Assembly (NCBI RefSeq): GCF_020084865.1
Contig: NZ_CP071953.1
Coordinates: forward strand, 868,001-932,000
DNA length: 64,000 bases
Origin: Candidatus Kaistella beijingensis
Lineage (GTDB): Bacteria; Bacteroidota; Bacteroidia; Flavobacteriales; Weeksellaceae
Direction: 5' to 3'
The notes under the pieces are model-generated. The model did not search any database. It was not told the origin of the DNA and saw only the letters and a program-made list of their open reading frames with translations. The position numbers and the translations under genes were made by a program. Positions 45,472-54,927 of the stretch are shown here, in pieces (within the stretch, counting starts at the first letter, position 1; every line of letters begins with the position of its first letter).

Positions 45472-46545
45472 TTAGTAATTCCACATATCGTTTTCCATTT
45501 GCAGGATTTGCGCTTTCAGCCTTTCGCTTTCCTCCAACTGTGAATCTGCGTCACGAGGAATATAATCCTTTATTACCCCGTTTCCTAAACCATTATCTGT
45601 TTTGTAGATGACAGTAGAAAATCTTCTTGCATTCAATAAATCATCAAAAGTAATATCAGAGGACAAGTTTTTATTGTTGAAAGCTACAGAGTTTGCAAGA
45701 ACTTCACGAGCATCTGGATAATACACCCAGAACAAATCGATTAATTCATCTTTAGCTGCCAAAGGTTGTCCATCTGGTCCGTATTGTCCCATTGTAGAAG
45801 GATCTTGCCCCATTGCTGCAATTCCCAAAAGTCTGTATTTCATTTGGCTGTCTCTTCTATCGATATACCACATTCCTTTGATTTTCAAAACCTTTACGTT
45901 TTCAGTTTTGGTTTCGTACACGTTGGTAAATTCTTTCTTTTCTTCATCTGTCAATTTTCCCGCTTCATTCAACCGATCGATTCCGGCGTCGCTCATTACT
46001 TCATTCTTGATTCTTGCCTGAATTGCGTCTGGACTTAATCTTGTAGTAAAAAGTTCATCATCATAAACTTCCTTAATTCTTCCATCGTTAATTGCATCGA
46101 AAAGAATTTGATATAAAGATTTATTTTGAGAAACTAAACCATCCTCGTTATGATAAAAAGGTTGATTAATTTTATCATTCATATCAATAATCTCCCAAAC
46201 CACTGTACTTTTTAAGATATCATGATCTTCGATGAAACCATATTTAAGCGGAGTAACTTTGGTAGAAACCATCGAATCGCCCTGTTTCATCATTCCCATT
46301 TCTCTATATTTTCTAAAGGATTCTGGTGATTTCGCATTCAAAATCGACATAGAGGTAATTGGGGTGTCATCTACTGCCGCACCTTGTGCAGGAGTTTCAA
46401 CCACGGGAGCTTCAACAACAGGAGCTTCAGGTTTTGGAGCTACAGCAGTTGTTTTTGCTTTTGCTTTTCTTTTCGGTTTCCTTTTGGTTTGAGCTTGTGC
46501 TGAAAAAAAGCTCAAAGCCATAATTAATAATATGAATTTTTTCAT
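45472..46545 (-). CDS. gldN: type IX secretion/gliding protein GldN
   Basis: 357 residues with a signal peptide (MKKFILLIMALSFFSAQAQ) and then a Lys-rich and Pro/Val/Ala-rich linker (about 20-62). The conserved C-terminal domain includes ILKSTVVWEIIDMNDKINQPFY, WYIDRRDSQMKYRLLGIAAM and LFWVYYPDAREVLANS. GldN (PorN) forms the periplasmic ring with the lipoprotein GldK under the outer membrane. Last of gldK-L-M-N; 50 bp after gldM. Confidence 0.95.
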   Translation of the reverse strand: MKKFILLIMALSFFSAQAQTKRKPKRKAKAKTTAVAPKPEAPVVEAPVVETPAQGAAVDDTPITSMSILNAKSPESFRKYREMGMMKQGDSMVSTKVTPLKYGFIEDHDILKSTVVWEIIDMNDKINQPFYHNEDGLVSQNKSLYQILFDAINDGRIKEVYDDELFTTRLSPDAIQARIKNEVMSDAGIDRLNEAGKLTDEEKKEFTNVYETKTENVKVLKIKGMWYIDRRDSQMKYRLLGIAAMGQDPSTMGQYGPDGQPLAAKDELIDLFWVYYPDAREVLANSVAFNNKNLSSDITFDDLLNARRFSTVIYKTDNGLGNGVIKDYIPRDADSQLEESERLKAQILQMENDMWNY

Positions 46546-46595
46546 TGCAATTTTTTTATACTAATGACAGATAAAATATCAAATCAATAACGTAA

Positions 46596-48167
46596 TTATT
46601 GTACGTTTATTATCACCGGCGGAATTTGTTTCAGAGCTTGTCCACCTAGACCTGTTGCAGTTGCGGAAATATTAAATACGGCAGCAATATCACCAGACCT
46701 TAAGTTTTTAGTTAAAGCAGCTACAGAAGCCATAGAATTTCCTGTAACCATCATTGCAGCCCTACCTGGAACTTTAAACATAAAGCTGTTAACTGTAAAG
46801 CTAACCGGGAAATCGAAATCCGGCATTGCTACAGCCACTTTTTGATTAGGTATTGAGCTTGCAGGCATTGAAACAACATTTTTACCCTGAACTTGACCTT
46901 GTGGTGGTGGAACATTTTTAACTCTGAAATCGAAAGATTGTGAAATGGTACCTCCCTTGGGATCACGACCAGAAATTGTAAGTTTTACTACATTTCCAGC
47001 TCCTGGAGAAACGATCCATTTTCCACCGCTTCCGCTAACTGAAGCTCCCGAAGCTGACAGAGAAATCCCTGCCATATCTGCACCAAGTATTGAACCTGAA
47101 ACTGGATTCGGTAAACCACGGTAAAGTACGTTCATCTTGTCTGCTGTTACAATTGCTCCCTTTTGAGCTTTCAACTCTTGAGCTCCTGCGATAACTTTGT
47201 ACGTGTGGTCGTACGGAAGAGATATTGATTTTCCATTAACATCTGTGAACGAAATTGTTCCACTAAATTTATGGTCTCCTAAAGCACTTGTGTTTAAATT
47301 AGTAGAACCTAAACCATTCTGAACACTCAATCCAGGCATGGATAATCCCGGAACATTGCTTGAGTAGTTCCCAATAGCAACAGTTGCAGGAGCAGCTTCA
47401 CCTTGTATAATGGTTGAAGGAGCGGAGACAATAGCTTTGTATGAATCGAACTTAATATCTGCATCAACTTTTTCTTGAAGCATCGCCATTAAAGCATCAG
47501 ATTGCAAATTTCTTGCTTCGGACTGTATAACTTCTAGATTAGATAGTGCAGCGATCAATGGTTGACCATAGAATTTGTATTGAAGCCAATTTTTGTTTTT
47601 GATGGTTTTTCCTTTTTCAAATTCTGTTGCTAAGTTTTTTGTAGCTCTAGGAACCAGTGTCTTACTCATTTCAGCGTTCGAACCGAAAGTAGCACTAATA
47701 AAATCCTTTAAATCTGCCATTTTTGCTTTAAGATCTGCAGAAGTTTTTGAAGGTTTGGTTTCATCTGCACCATCAAAAAACTTTTTAGATGAAGGTTCAG
47801 TATTATTCAAAGTTGCGAAGTTATCCGTAACATCTACACCTTCTGTAAAACCGGCGTCTTTTTTCAAATCTGCTTTAATTCCCTCAATAAACGAAACCAG
47901 GTCGTTTGTTTTTGCTTTTAATCCTCTATACTGTTCGAGAGGTTGCGCATAGGTATCGGGAGTATTAGCTGCTTTTGCTTCTAATGTTTTTTCAAAAATT
48001 TTATCATTTTTTTGTTCTACCAAACCTCTTGTATCGGTAAGAGTTTGATTGGTATCGTTATATGATCTGATGATTTCCTGGTCGATCTGCATTGCAAGCA
48101 TCGCGATGAAGACCAGATACATCAGGTTAATCATCTTCTGACGAGGGGTCTGTTTTCCTTGTGCCAT
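46596..48167 (-). CDS. gldM: type IX secretion motor protein GldM
   Basis: 523 residues. One N-terminal membrane helix (RQKMINLMYLVFIAMLAMQI, about 10-29) is inserted into the GldL ring; the rest is periplasmic with four stacked domains reaching the outer-membrane ring. With GldL it forms the proton-driven rotary motor that powers secretion and gliding. The residues just after the helix (QIDQEIIRSYN) differ from the NMSKEVL/NVSKEV form I know from other flavobacteria. 53 bp after gldL. Confidence 0.96.
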   Translation of the reverse strand: MAQGKQTPRQKMINLMYLVFIAMLAMQIDQEIIRSYNDTNQTLTDTRGLVEQKNDKIFEKTLEAKAANTPDTYAQPLEQYRGLKAKTNDLVSFIEGIKADLKKDAGFTEGVDVTDNFATLNNTEPSSKKFFDGADETKPSKTSADLKAKMADLKDFISATFGSNAEMSKTLVPRATKNLATEFEKGKTIKNKNWLQYKFYGQPLIAALSNLEVIQSEARNLQSDALMAMLQEKVDADIKFDSYKAIVSAPSTIIQGEAAPATVAIGNYSSNVPGLSMPGLSVQNGLGSTNLNTSALGDHKFSGTISFTDVNGKSISLPYDHTYKVIAGAQELKAQKGAIVTADKMNVLYRGLPNPVSGSILGADMAGISLSASGASVSGSGGKWIVSPGAGNVVKLTISGRDPKGGTISQSFDFRVKNVPPPQGQVQGKNVVSMPASSIPNQKVAVAMPDFDFPVSFTVNSFMFKVPGRAAMMVTGNSMASVAALTKNLRSGDIAAVFNISATATGLGGQALKQIPPVIINVQ

Positions 48168-48220
48168 TTCTAGTAAATTTTGTTAATAATTTTAAATTTT
48201 AAATATAAATGGTTAGAAAA

Positions 48221-48907
48221 CTATGATTTCATTGCACTAAGCATTCCGCCGTAAACTCTGTTAAGATTATTTAAGTTAGAAGTTAATCCTGATAATTCCT
48301 CGTTGAATTTTTCTGAGTGAGCTGCAGACTTCTGCATATCTTCCACATATTTTTTACTGTACTCGGTTTGTTCTTTTCCGTGTGCCAATTGTAAAGCGTA
48401 AAGAGCATTCATACTTTCCAAATGACTCGCAGCCAACATCAACTGATCGTTGTATTTGCTTGTAGCAGAAGATACATCAACTGTTTGGTTAATTTGGTCA
48501 ACTGAGCTAGAGAATTTGTCAATTCCTGTTCTTAATCTTTCGAATAAATCCACATCCAATTTAGCGTCTGCAAGCATTTTGTCTAACTTATCTGATAGTG
48601 AAGTTTCTAATTCTTTTACTTCAGCTGATTGGAAACCTAAAGTAGAATGTTTAGGATTTGGTTTAGCATCTTTATCTAATAATTCTGGATATACATTTTC
48701 CCATGCATAAGATTCTTCTGTTTTTGGTGCATCAAATGCAAAAATGGTGAAGATAATTGCTTCTGTAATCAATCCAATTGCTAAAACCATATTACCAGAA
48801 ATTGGACCCAAACTCCAGTGAGTCAACTTGAAAAGAGCTCCTAAGATTACGATGGCTGCTCCAATTGAGTAGATAAAATTGTACGTTGCTTCTTTAGTTT
48901 TGAACAT
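48221..48907 (-). CDS. gldL: type IX secretion motor protein GldL
   Basis: 228 residues. Two helices near the N-terminus (YNFIYSIGAAIVILGALFKL and MVLAIGLITEAIIFTIFAFDA) are followed by a long cytoplasmic coiled-coil tail. The Glu within the second helix (ITEAII) is the proton-handling residue of the motor. Together with GldM it converts proton flow to rotation. 55 bp after gldK. Confidence 0.96.
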   Translation of the reverse strand: MFKTKEATYNFIYSIGAAIVILGALFKLTHWSLGPISGNMVLAIGLITEAIIFTIFAFDAPKTEESYAWENVYPELLDKDAKPNPKHSTLGFQSAEVKELETSLSDKLDKMLADAKLDVDLFERLRTGIDKFSSSVDQINQTVDVSSATSKYNDQLMLAASHLESMNALYALQLAHGKEQTEYSKKYVEDMQKSAAHSEKFNEELSGLTSNLNNLNRVYGGMLSAMKS

Positions 48908-48962
48908 GTTTTTGAATTTTTTTAATAGTTAAAAATTATTATTTGTTTTTGTTTGTCCTTAA

Positions 48963-50378
48963 TTAGTTGGTTCTTTTTCTGAATTTAGCTGTACCTTCAG
49001 GAATATCTTGTACCGTTCGGAAACCAATATAACTTCTTGCAGAGTCTTTTCTTTCATAATCTCTTGCTCCTGTCATTAATAGGTAACCAACATCTTTCCA
49101 AGAACCGCCACGTACCGTTTTTCTAGGCTCTCTGTATGCTTGGTTTGACAAGTATGGATTTAAAGTTGATGCGAACTGATAAGTTGAGTTGTTGTACGGA
49201 GATTCTGTCCACTCAGCGACATTTCCTGCCATATCGTAAAGTCCATATCCATTTTTTTGAAACTGCTTCACCGGCGCAGTATAGGTATAAGTTCCTTTTT
49301 TCTCGTCTTCGATATAGTTACCTCTTTTCGGTTTGAAGTTGGCTAAATAACATCCTCGATCATCCTGTAAATATGGTCCTCCCCAAGGATAGGTAGCATT
49401 TTCTCTACCACCTCTTGCTGCATATTCCCATTCTGCTTCTGTCGGAAGTCTGAAGGCCATTGGTTTTTGTTTCTTCTTCTTCAAAGATTCATTATAGTCT
49501 GACTTCAATTTTGATTTAAAATTACAGTAAGCTCTTGCCTGATCCCAGGTTACCCCTACAACTGGATAATTTTTATAAGCACTGTGCCAAAAATATCCAT
49601 CATAAAGCGGTTCGTTATAAGCATAATTAAAATCCTTAATCCAAACGGTGGTATCGGGATAAACAGCAATACTTTCCTTTTTCAAATATTTTGTTCCTCT
49701 CGATTTATCTTTAACTGCAGACTCAATATCTTCCCAATTGTAAGCATATTTTAGTTTTCTGCTGTCAACAATTCTCTCGTTATTAATTCTTTCGGCAGGC
49801 GGAATATACATTGATTCCAAAACTTCAGCATATTGCACATCTGGATAATCGGAAGTTTTCCACCTTAAAGGTACATTCCAATCCAATTTTTTTGATTCAT
49901 CGTAACCATCTCTACCTCCTTGTGAGTCCATGAACTCCTGGTAAGCAGTTTTGGTATCGCCTGCTTTTTTTGAGGCATAAGCATAATCGCCAATTCCAGT
50001 CCCATTTCCGGTTGAACCACCTTCACCAGCTGCTTCTGCAAGCAATGTGCGAGCGATAGAATCTCTTACATAATTAATAAACACCCTGTATTCTGCATTG
50101 GTAATTTCGGTTTCGTCCATAAAAAATGAAGAAACAGTTACTGTTTTCAGGTTTGCTTTTTCTGGTGTATTGGTGAAATCCTGATCAGCCATACCCATTA
50201 CATAAGAGCCTGCAGGAATAGCAACCATTCCATAAGGTCTTTCGGCGACAAATGATTTCGCTTTTCCTTTAGGAACTAGCTCTCCCTTCATACCTGGTTT
50301 ACCCGCAGAAGAGCTTCCACGCTTGGAACATGAGGCTACTACAGATGCTGATAATAATACAAGAAATATTCTTTTCAT
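48963..50378 (-). CDS. gldK: type IX secretion/gliding lipoprotein GldK
   Basis: 471 residues. Lipoprotein signal MKRIFLVLLSASVVASC with Cys17, then a formylglycine-generating-enzyme-like domain (MVAIPAGSYVMGM; FFMDETEITNAEYRVFI; YPVVGVTWDQARAYC; RLPTEAEWEYAARGG; YDMAGNVAEWTESPY; VRGGSWKD). The fold serves as a structural ring component with GldN rather than as an enzyme. First gene of gldKLMN. It follows glmS after 111 bp of AT-rich DNA, which could hold a promoter, though no perfect -7 box is seen. Confidence 0.96.
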   Translation of the reverse strand: MKRIFLVLLSASVVASCSKRGSSSAGKPGMKGELVPKGKAKSFVAERPYGMVAIPAGSYVMGMADQDFTNTPEKANLKTVTVSSFFMDETEITNAEYRVFINYVRDSIARTLLAEAAGEGGSTGNGTGIGDYAYASKKAGDTKTAYQEFMDSQGGRDGYDESKKLDWNVPLRWKTSDYPDVQYAEVLESMYIPPAERINNERIVDSRKLKYAYNWEDIESAVKDKSRGTKYLKKESIAVYPDTTVWIKDFNYAYNEPLYDGYFWHSAYKNYPVVGVTWDQARAYCNFKSKLKSDYNESLKKKKQKPMAFRLPTEAEWEYAARGGRENATYPWGGPYLQDDRGCYLANFKPKRGNYIEDEKKGTYTYTAPVKQFQKNGYGLYDMAGNVAEWTESPYNNSTYQFASTLNPYLSNQAYREPRKTVRGGSWKDVGYLLMTGARDYERKDSARSYIGFRTVQDIPEGTAKFRKRTN

Positions 50379-50489
50379 GCTATTTTTTGAAATTAAGCGG
50401 TAAATATATAATTTTTTAAAAAAACAATTACGATTTTTTTTGCAAAACGTGAAAATGTTTAGATTATTTTATCTGATTTAACATTTATT

Positions 50490-52340
50490 TTATTCTACGG
50501 TAACTGATTTTGCAAGGTTTCTCGGCTGATCCACATTTGCACCTCTGTAAACAGCGATGTAATATGCGAGTAGCTGCAGGGGAACCGATGCTATAATTGG
50601 GGAAAAACATTCGGACGTTTCCGGAAATTCAATTACGTAATCTGCCATTTGTGAAACCTGTGTATCCCCTTTGTTCACTACGGCAATTACTTTTCCTTTT
50701 CTTGCTTTAATCTCCTGAACATTGCTGACAATCTTATCGTAATGCCCTTGTTTTGGAGCAATGATTACAATAGGCATATTTTCGTCAATCAAAGCAATAG
50801 GGCCATGCTTCATTTCAGCAGCTGGATAACCTTCTGCATGGATATAGGAAATTTCTTTCAATTTAAGAGCTCCTTCCAAAGCAGCTGGGAAATTGTAACC
50901 TCTTCCCAAATAAAGGAAATTTTGGGAATCAACGAAATTTTTTGCAATCTCTTTTGTGATTTCGTGGGTACTTTCCAACACCTCTTCTACTTTTTTAGGA
51001 ATGGCATCAAGTTCTGAAATCAATCTCATGAATTCCTGATTGCTCAAATTACCATTATGTTTACCTAATTTCAAGGCAATCAATGAAAGGATGGTCAACT
51101 GTGCTGTAAATGCTTTTGTAGAAGCAACTCCGATTTCCGGACCTGCGTGCGTGTAAGAACCTGCGTCGGTAATTCTCGCAATTGATGAATCTACTACGTT
51201 ACAAATTCCGTAGATGAAAGCACCTTTTTCTTTGGCCATTTTAATCGCAGCCATGGTATCTGCAGTTTCGCCTGATTGCGAAATTGCAATCACGATGTCT
51301 TTTTCAGTAATAATGGGATTTCTGTATCTGAATTCTGAGGCATATTCAACTTCTACCGGAATTCTTGCAAATTCTTCTATTAGATATTCACCAATCAGAC
51401 CTGCGTGCCAAGAAGTTCCGCAAGCAATAATGGTGATTTTTTGCGCCTGATTGATTCTTTCCAGGTGATCCCAGATTCCGGCCATTTTAATAATGCCTTC
51501 TTCGACCAGCAATCTTCCTCTTAATGTATCGTGAATTGATTTGGGCTGTTCGAAAATTTCTTTGAGCATGAAGTGCTCATAACCGCCCTTTTCGATCTGC
51601 TCAAGACTTAATTTAAGTTCCTGTACTTGAGGAGTTATTTTTTCGTTATCCTTAATATTTCTGATGTCAACCCCTTTTTCAAGAGAGATGGTTGCCATAT
51701 GACCTTCTTCCAGATAAACTGCCTCCTTTGTAAATTCAACAAAAGGTGATGCATCGGAAGCGATGAAATATTCATTGTTACCCAATCCAATAGCTAAAGG
51801 GGAACCAAGCCTTGCAACCACCAAAACACCCGGATAATCATCATGCAGTACTGTAATTGCATAAGCGCCATAAACCTCATTTAGCGAGTATCGTACAGCC
51901 GTTGGAAAATCAATGTCTGGATTAGTGTCCATAAAAAACTGGATAAGATTGACCAGAACTTCAGTATCTGTTTCCGAATGGAAGGTAAATCCCTTTTCAG
52001 TAAGCATGATCTTGATGGTATCGTAATTCTCAATAATCCCGTTATGTACCAAGGCAATTTTACCATTATTTGAAATATGTGGGTGCGAATTTTTATCACT
52101 TGGAACACCGTGAGTTGCCCATCTAGTATGCCCCATACCGACATGGGATTTTCCTTGCAAATTTTTGGAGATTCTAACCAAATCATCCACTTTGCCCTTT
52201 GTTTTGGCAACATCGAAATGTGAAGGCTGCTCCAGCACAATTCCTGCACTGTCATAACCTCTATATTCTAACCTGCGAAGACCATTGATTACAACTTCGT
52301 AAGCGTCTTGAAATCCTGTATATCCGACAATTCCACACAT
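50490..52340 (-). CDS. glmS: glucosamine-6-phosphate synthase (isomerizing)
   Basis: 616 residues. N-terminal Cys2 glutaminase domain (MCGIVGYTG; GHTRWATHG), then two SIS sugar-isomerase domains (CGTSWHAGLIGEYLIEEF; AISQSGETADT; LGRGYNFPAALEGALKLKEISYIHAEGYPAAEMKHGPIALI) and the C-terminal NQPRNLAKSVTVE-type end, here VDQPRNLAKSVTVE. It makes glucosamine-6-phosphate for peptidoglycan and lipopolysaccharide. 23 bp after the DUF4270 gene; no ribozyme fits in that gap. Confidence 0.97.
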   Translation of the reverse strand: MCGIVGYTGFQDAYEVVINGLRRLEYRGYDSAGIVLEQPSHFDVAKTKGKVDDLVRISKNLQGKSHVGMGHTRWATHGVPSDKNSHPHISNNGKIALVHNGIIENYDTIKIMLTEKGFTFHSETDTEVLVNLIQFFMDTNPDIDFPTAVRYSLNEVYGAYAITVLHDDYPGVLVVARLGSPLAIGLGNNEYFIASDASPFVEFTKEAVYLEEGHMATISLEKGVDIRNIKDNEKITPQVQELKLSLEQIEKGGYEHFMLKEIFEQPKSIHDTLRGRLLVEEGIIKMAGIWDHLERINQAQKITIIACGTSWHAGLIGEYLIEEFARIPVEVEYASEFRYRNPIITEKDIVIAISQSGETADTMAAIKMAKEKGAFIYGICNVVDSSIARITDAGSYTHAGPEIGVASTKAFTAQLTILSLIALKLGKHNGNLSNQEFMRLISELDAIPKKVEEVLESTHEITKEIAKNFVDSQNFLYLGRGYNFPAALEGALKLKEISYIHAEGYPAAEMKHGPIALIDENMPIVIIAPKQGHYDKIVSNVQEIKARKGKVIAVVNKGDTQVSQMADYVIEFPETSECFSPIIASVPLQLLAYYIAVYRGANVDQPRNLAKSVTVE

Positions 52341-52363
52341 ATATATTCGTTTTTATTAAATCT

Positions 52364-53947
52364 TTATTTTTTTCCGTAAGTTAAAATTAATTTTGCTCGC
52401 TGCTGCTCATTAGTTGGATCCGATCCCACGAATACTGCCCTATTTGGCGTATAATAACGATTGTTAAAGTTTTGGGCACCAAAATCGGGATACTGTAATC
52501 CGATGAGCGTTCCTTTAGCATCCACAGAATAGCTGCCCACATTTAATATAATGTCATTGTTCGCCGCATCAGCTTCTATGATATTTTTAAATGTCTGTGT
52601 GATTCCGATATCATAATAAGCCGGATTGCTGTTCAGGTTATAAGGTTTCACGAGATAATAATTTCCGGAATTTGCCAACGTATTCATATCCGTTAGGAAG
52701 GTGTACAAATTGGTGTAGGAGTTATCCGTATTGATAATTCTTTCATTCACCACAAAGCTTCCTGGTTTCTTGTAAGTATTGTCCCAAGTTGATTTGTCGG
52801 TATAAATACGCAATTTGGCAGTGGTAATCCCTATCTTCTCATTTTTGTACATATTCTTGATTAAATCAACAGTTGCTTTAGGAACTCTCAAACCAATACC
52901 TGGTCCACCCATTCCCTGCGCAAAAATTTTAGGATCCCCGTTAATTTTGTCCACATTGGCAAGTGCTAATTGTGATGGCGTACCTGAACGGTCGAAAGTA
53001 ATTTGGTTAAAATGCACGTTGTTCGCCCCCAAATCAAGGTCAAATGTAGCAGTTTCACGAGTTGTGGTTCCACTAACCGTTTTATCTTTCTTGTAGTAAA
53101 GCCTCAAAGCTAGTGCACCTGGAGCAAACTTAAAAATGTAACCGTCATTTTCTTCAATAGAAATTTTCATCCCTTTGAAATATCTTATAAAAGTTGCTGC
53201 ATCAGCCAATTCGGCAGAAGAAGCCTTTTTCATGATATTATTCTGGAAGAATAGGCTGTCCAAATGAATCCTGATGGACGGATCTGATTCATACAGCACC
53301 GAATTATCGGAGTCTTTTGTAAGCTTTACTGAAGAAATATTGCCATCAAACACTTTCGAACCCAGTAAGTTGCTTGTCGCAACGTTTTTATTGGAGTAAA
53401 ATTTCTCTGCACGGCTGAAAAGGAATTCGTTCACTTCATGAACTTTGATATTGAAAATCGTTTTCCCGTTGATTTTGGCTTTGCCATATTTTTTCACTGG
53501 GTATCTATTAACTACACTTTTTGCAGCAACTGCACCTTCAGGATAAATATAATCTTCCTTTGTAATGGTAGTTATTGAATCAGCACTATAGCTAGGCTTA
53601 ATCAACATCACCGCAGAATCCAACACGGGATTTGTACCAAAGTCAGGTGCATAAGAAGAAAGACGAACCTGAGTTACATAAGCAGATTTCTGCATACCAA
53701 ATTGTGGTTCCGCAAATGCGCCTAAAGTGGCACTATCGGTCTGTAAATTATCTGTTCTAATTCTTATAGAGTCGTTATTATTAGCATTGTAGGCAATAAC
53801 AGGGAATGTAGTTTCATTTCCTTGCGCACCATTCTGAAAAAACTGTGAACCCAACTGATCAGCATCCGATTCACAACTTAACACCGCTAAACTACCTAAT
53901 ACTAAAACTGCAGTAATATTAAATACTTTCGTTATATTTTTTATCAT
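52364..53947 (-). CDS. DUF4270 lipoprotein
   Basis: 527 residues. Lipoprotein signal ending LAVLSC (Cys25), followed by the DUF4270 pattern (IRIRTDNLQTDSATLGAFAEPQFGMQKSAYVTQVRL; ILTYGK at the end). Widely found in Bacteroidota, function unknown, expected in the envelope. It lies 15 bp after the starch-synthase-like gene and 23 bp before glmS, so the three are likely one transcript leading into the gld genes. Confidence 0.9.
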   Translation of the reverse strand: MIKNITKVFNITAVLVLGSLAVLSCESDADQLGSQFFQNGAQGNETTFPVIAYNANNNDSIRIRTDNLQTDSATLGAFAEPQFGMQKSAYVTQVRLSSYAPDFGTNPVLDSAVMLIKPSYSADSITTITKEDYIYPEGAVAAKSVVNRYPVKKYGKAKINGKTIFNIKVHEVNEFLFSRAEKFYSNKNVATSNLLGSKVFDGNISSVKLTKDSDNSVLYESDPSIRIHLDSLFFQNNIMKKASSAELADAATFIRYFKGMKISIEENDGYIFKFAPGALALRLYYKKDKTVSGTTTRETATFDLDLGANNVHFNQITFDRSGTPSQLALANVDKINGDPKIFAQGMGGPGIGLRVPKATVDLIKNMYKNEKIGITTAKLRIYTDKSTWDNTYKKPGSFVVNERIINTDNSYTNLYTFLTDMNTLANSGNYYLVKPYNLNSNPAYYDIGITQTFKNIIEADAANNDIILNVGSYSVDAKGTLIGLQYPDFGAQNFNNRYYTPNRAVFVGSDPTNEQQRAKLILTYGKK

Positions 53948-53962
53948 TAAAATTTAAATTGA

Positions 53963-54733
53963 TTAATACAATTGATTGATTGAATCTGCGTCCAGATACT
54001 CGCTTTTTGAGGTCTTGGTTTTATTGAAAGCATTTTCAAGCGGCTCCTCCAAGAATTCGTCACCTTTAACAACGATATCAACCAGATCCATACTTTCTAT
54101 TACAAAGCCTTGGAAGCTAGGTTTTTTAAACGCATTAAGTGAATTGATATTGTCGAACTTCATTTTTTCTTCGGTTGTCGCAGGCAAATCGCCCTCTTCC
54201 TCGTTATAAACAGAAAGAACCAATTTAGAATCTTTGAAGTACGAATCGTTTTTGTAGAAAGATTTAAGGTAAATCGGAATGAATGAGGCCATCCATCCGT
54301 TCAAGTGAATCACATCAGGAACCCAGTTTAATTTCTTAATGGTTTCTATGACCCCTCTAGCAAAGAAAATCGCTCTTTCATCATTATCCTCAAAAGGTTT
54401 TCCATCCTCATCAAAGTAATACTGCTTTCTCTTGAAGTACTCTTCGTTATCGATGAAATAAACCTGAAGTCTTTCACCAGGCAAAGATGCTACTTTGATT
54501 ATTAAAGGCTGATCCAGATCATTAATAATAATGTTCATTCCAGAAAGTCTAATCACCTCGTGGAGCTGGAATTTTCTTTCGCTTATTTGCCCAAATCTTG
54601 GCATAAAAACCCGCACATCATTTCCTTGCTGGTGCATTTTGAGCGCCATATTGCTCACCAATGTTGCCATATTGCTGTCTTCTTGGTAAGGAAACATCTC
54701 TGTGGTAACATATAATATTTTTTGGTTCGCCAT
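53963..54733 (-). CDS. half-length starch/glycogen synthase-like protein (GT5 N-terminal domain)
   Basis: 256 residues from the ATG at 54731-54733. It opens with NQKILYVTTEMFPYQEDSNMATLVSNMALKMHQQGNDVRV and has VPDVIHLNGWMASFIPIYLK, the N-terminal Rossmann half of ADP-glucose-type synthases. The usual C-terminal half of about 220 residues with most donor-site residues is absent, and the frame ends cleanly. The motif KTGGL of GlgA is replaced by DSNMA. It probably does not act as a normal synthase; a regulatory or scaffolding role is possible (inference). It heads the run toward glmS and gldKLMN. Confidence 0.8.
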   Translation of the reverse strand: MANQKILYVTTEMFPYQEDSNMATLVSNMALKMHQQGNDVRVFMPRFGQISERKFQLHEVIRLSGMNIIINDLDQPLIIKVASLPGERLQVYFIDNEEYFKRKQYYFDEDGKPFEDNDERAIFFARGVIETIKKLNWVPDVIHLNGWMASFIPIYLKSFYKNDSYFKDSKLVLSVYNEEEGDLPATTEEKMKFDNINSLNAFKKPSFQGFVIESMDLVDIVVKGDEFLEEPLENAFNKTKTSKSEYLDADSINQLY

Positions 54734-54778
54734 AAATTCTATCTTCTTCTTAAGTTGTAAGCAGAATATTCTACGGTG

Positions 54779-54786
54779 CAAAATTA
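54779..54786 (-). promoter_or_regulatory. -7 promoter element of the GT5-like/DUF4270/glmS run
   Basis: TAATTTTG on the minus strand, 45 nt before the ATG, a perfect TAnnTTTG. The -33 element is not evident. Confidence 0.45.
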
Positions 54787-54927
54787 CAAAATTTTAAGCT
54801 AATATTTTTTAATTAACACATTTTAATAATTATAATTTGAAAAGCTTGATTCATCGACAAAATATTTTTTTCATATCGCATTTTTTTTAATTGAATTTAT
54901 TATTTTTACATACATTAATGATAAACT

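Noticed and set aside
52341..52363. glmS ribozyme/riboswitch
   Set aside because: Only 23 bp separate glmS from the preceding gene, far too short for the ribozyme.
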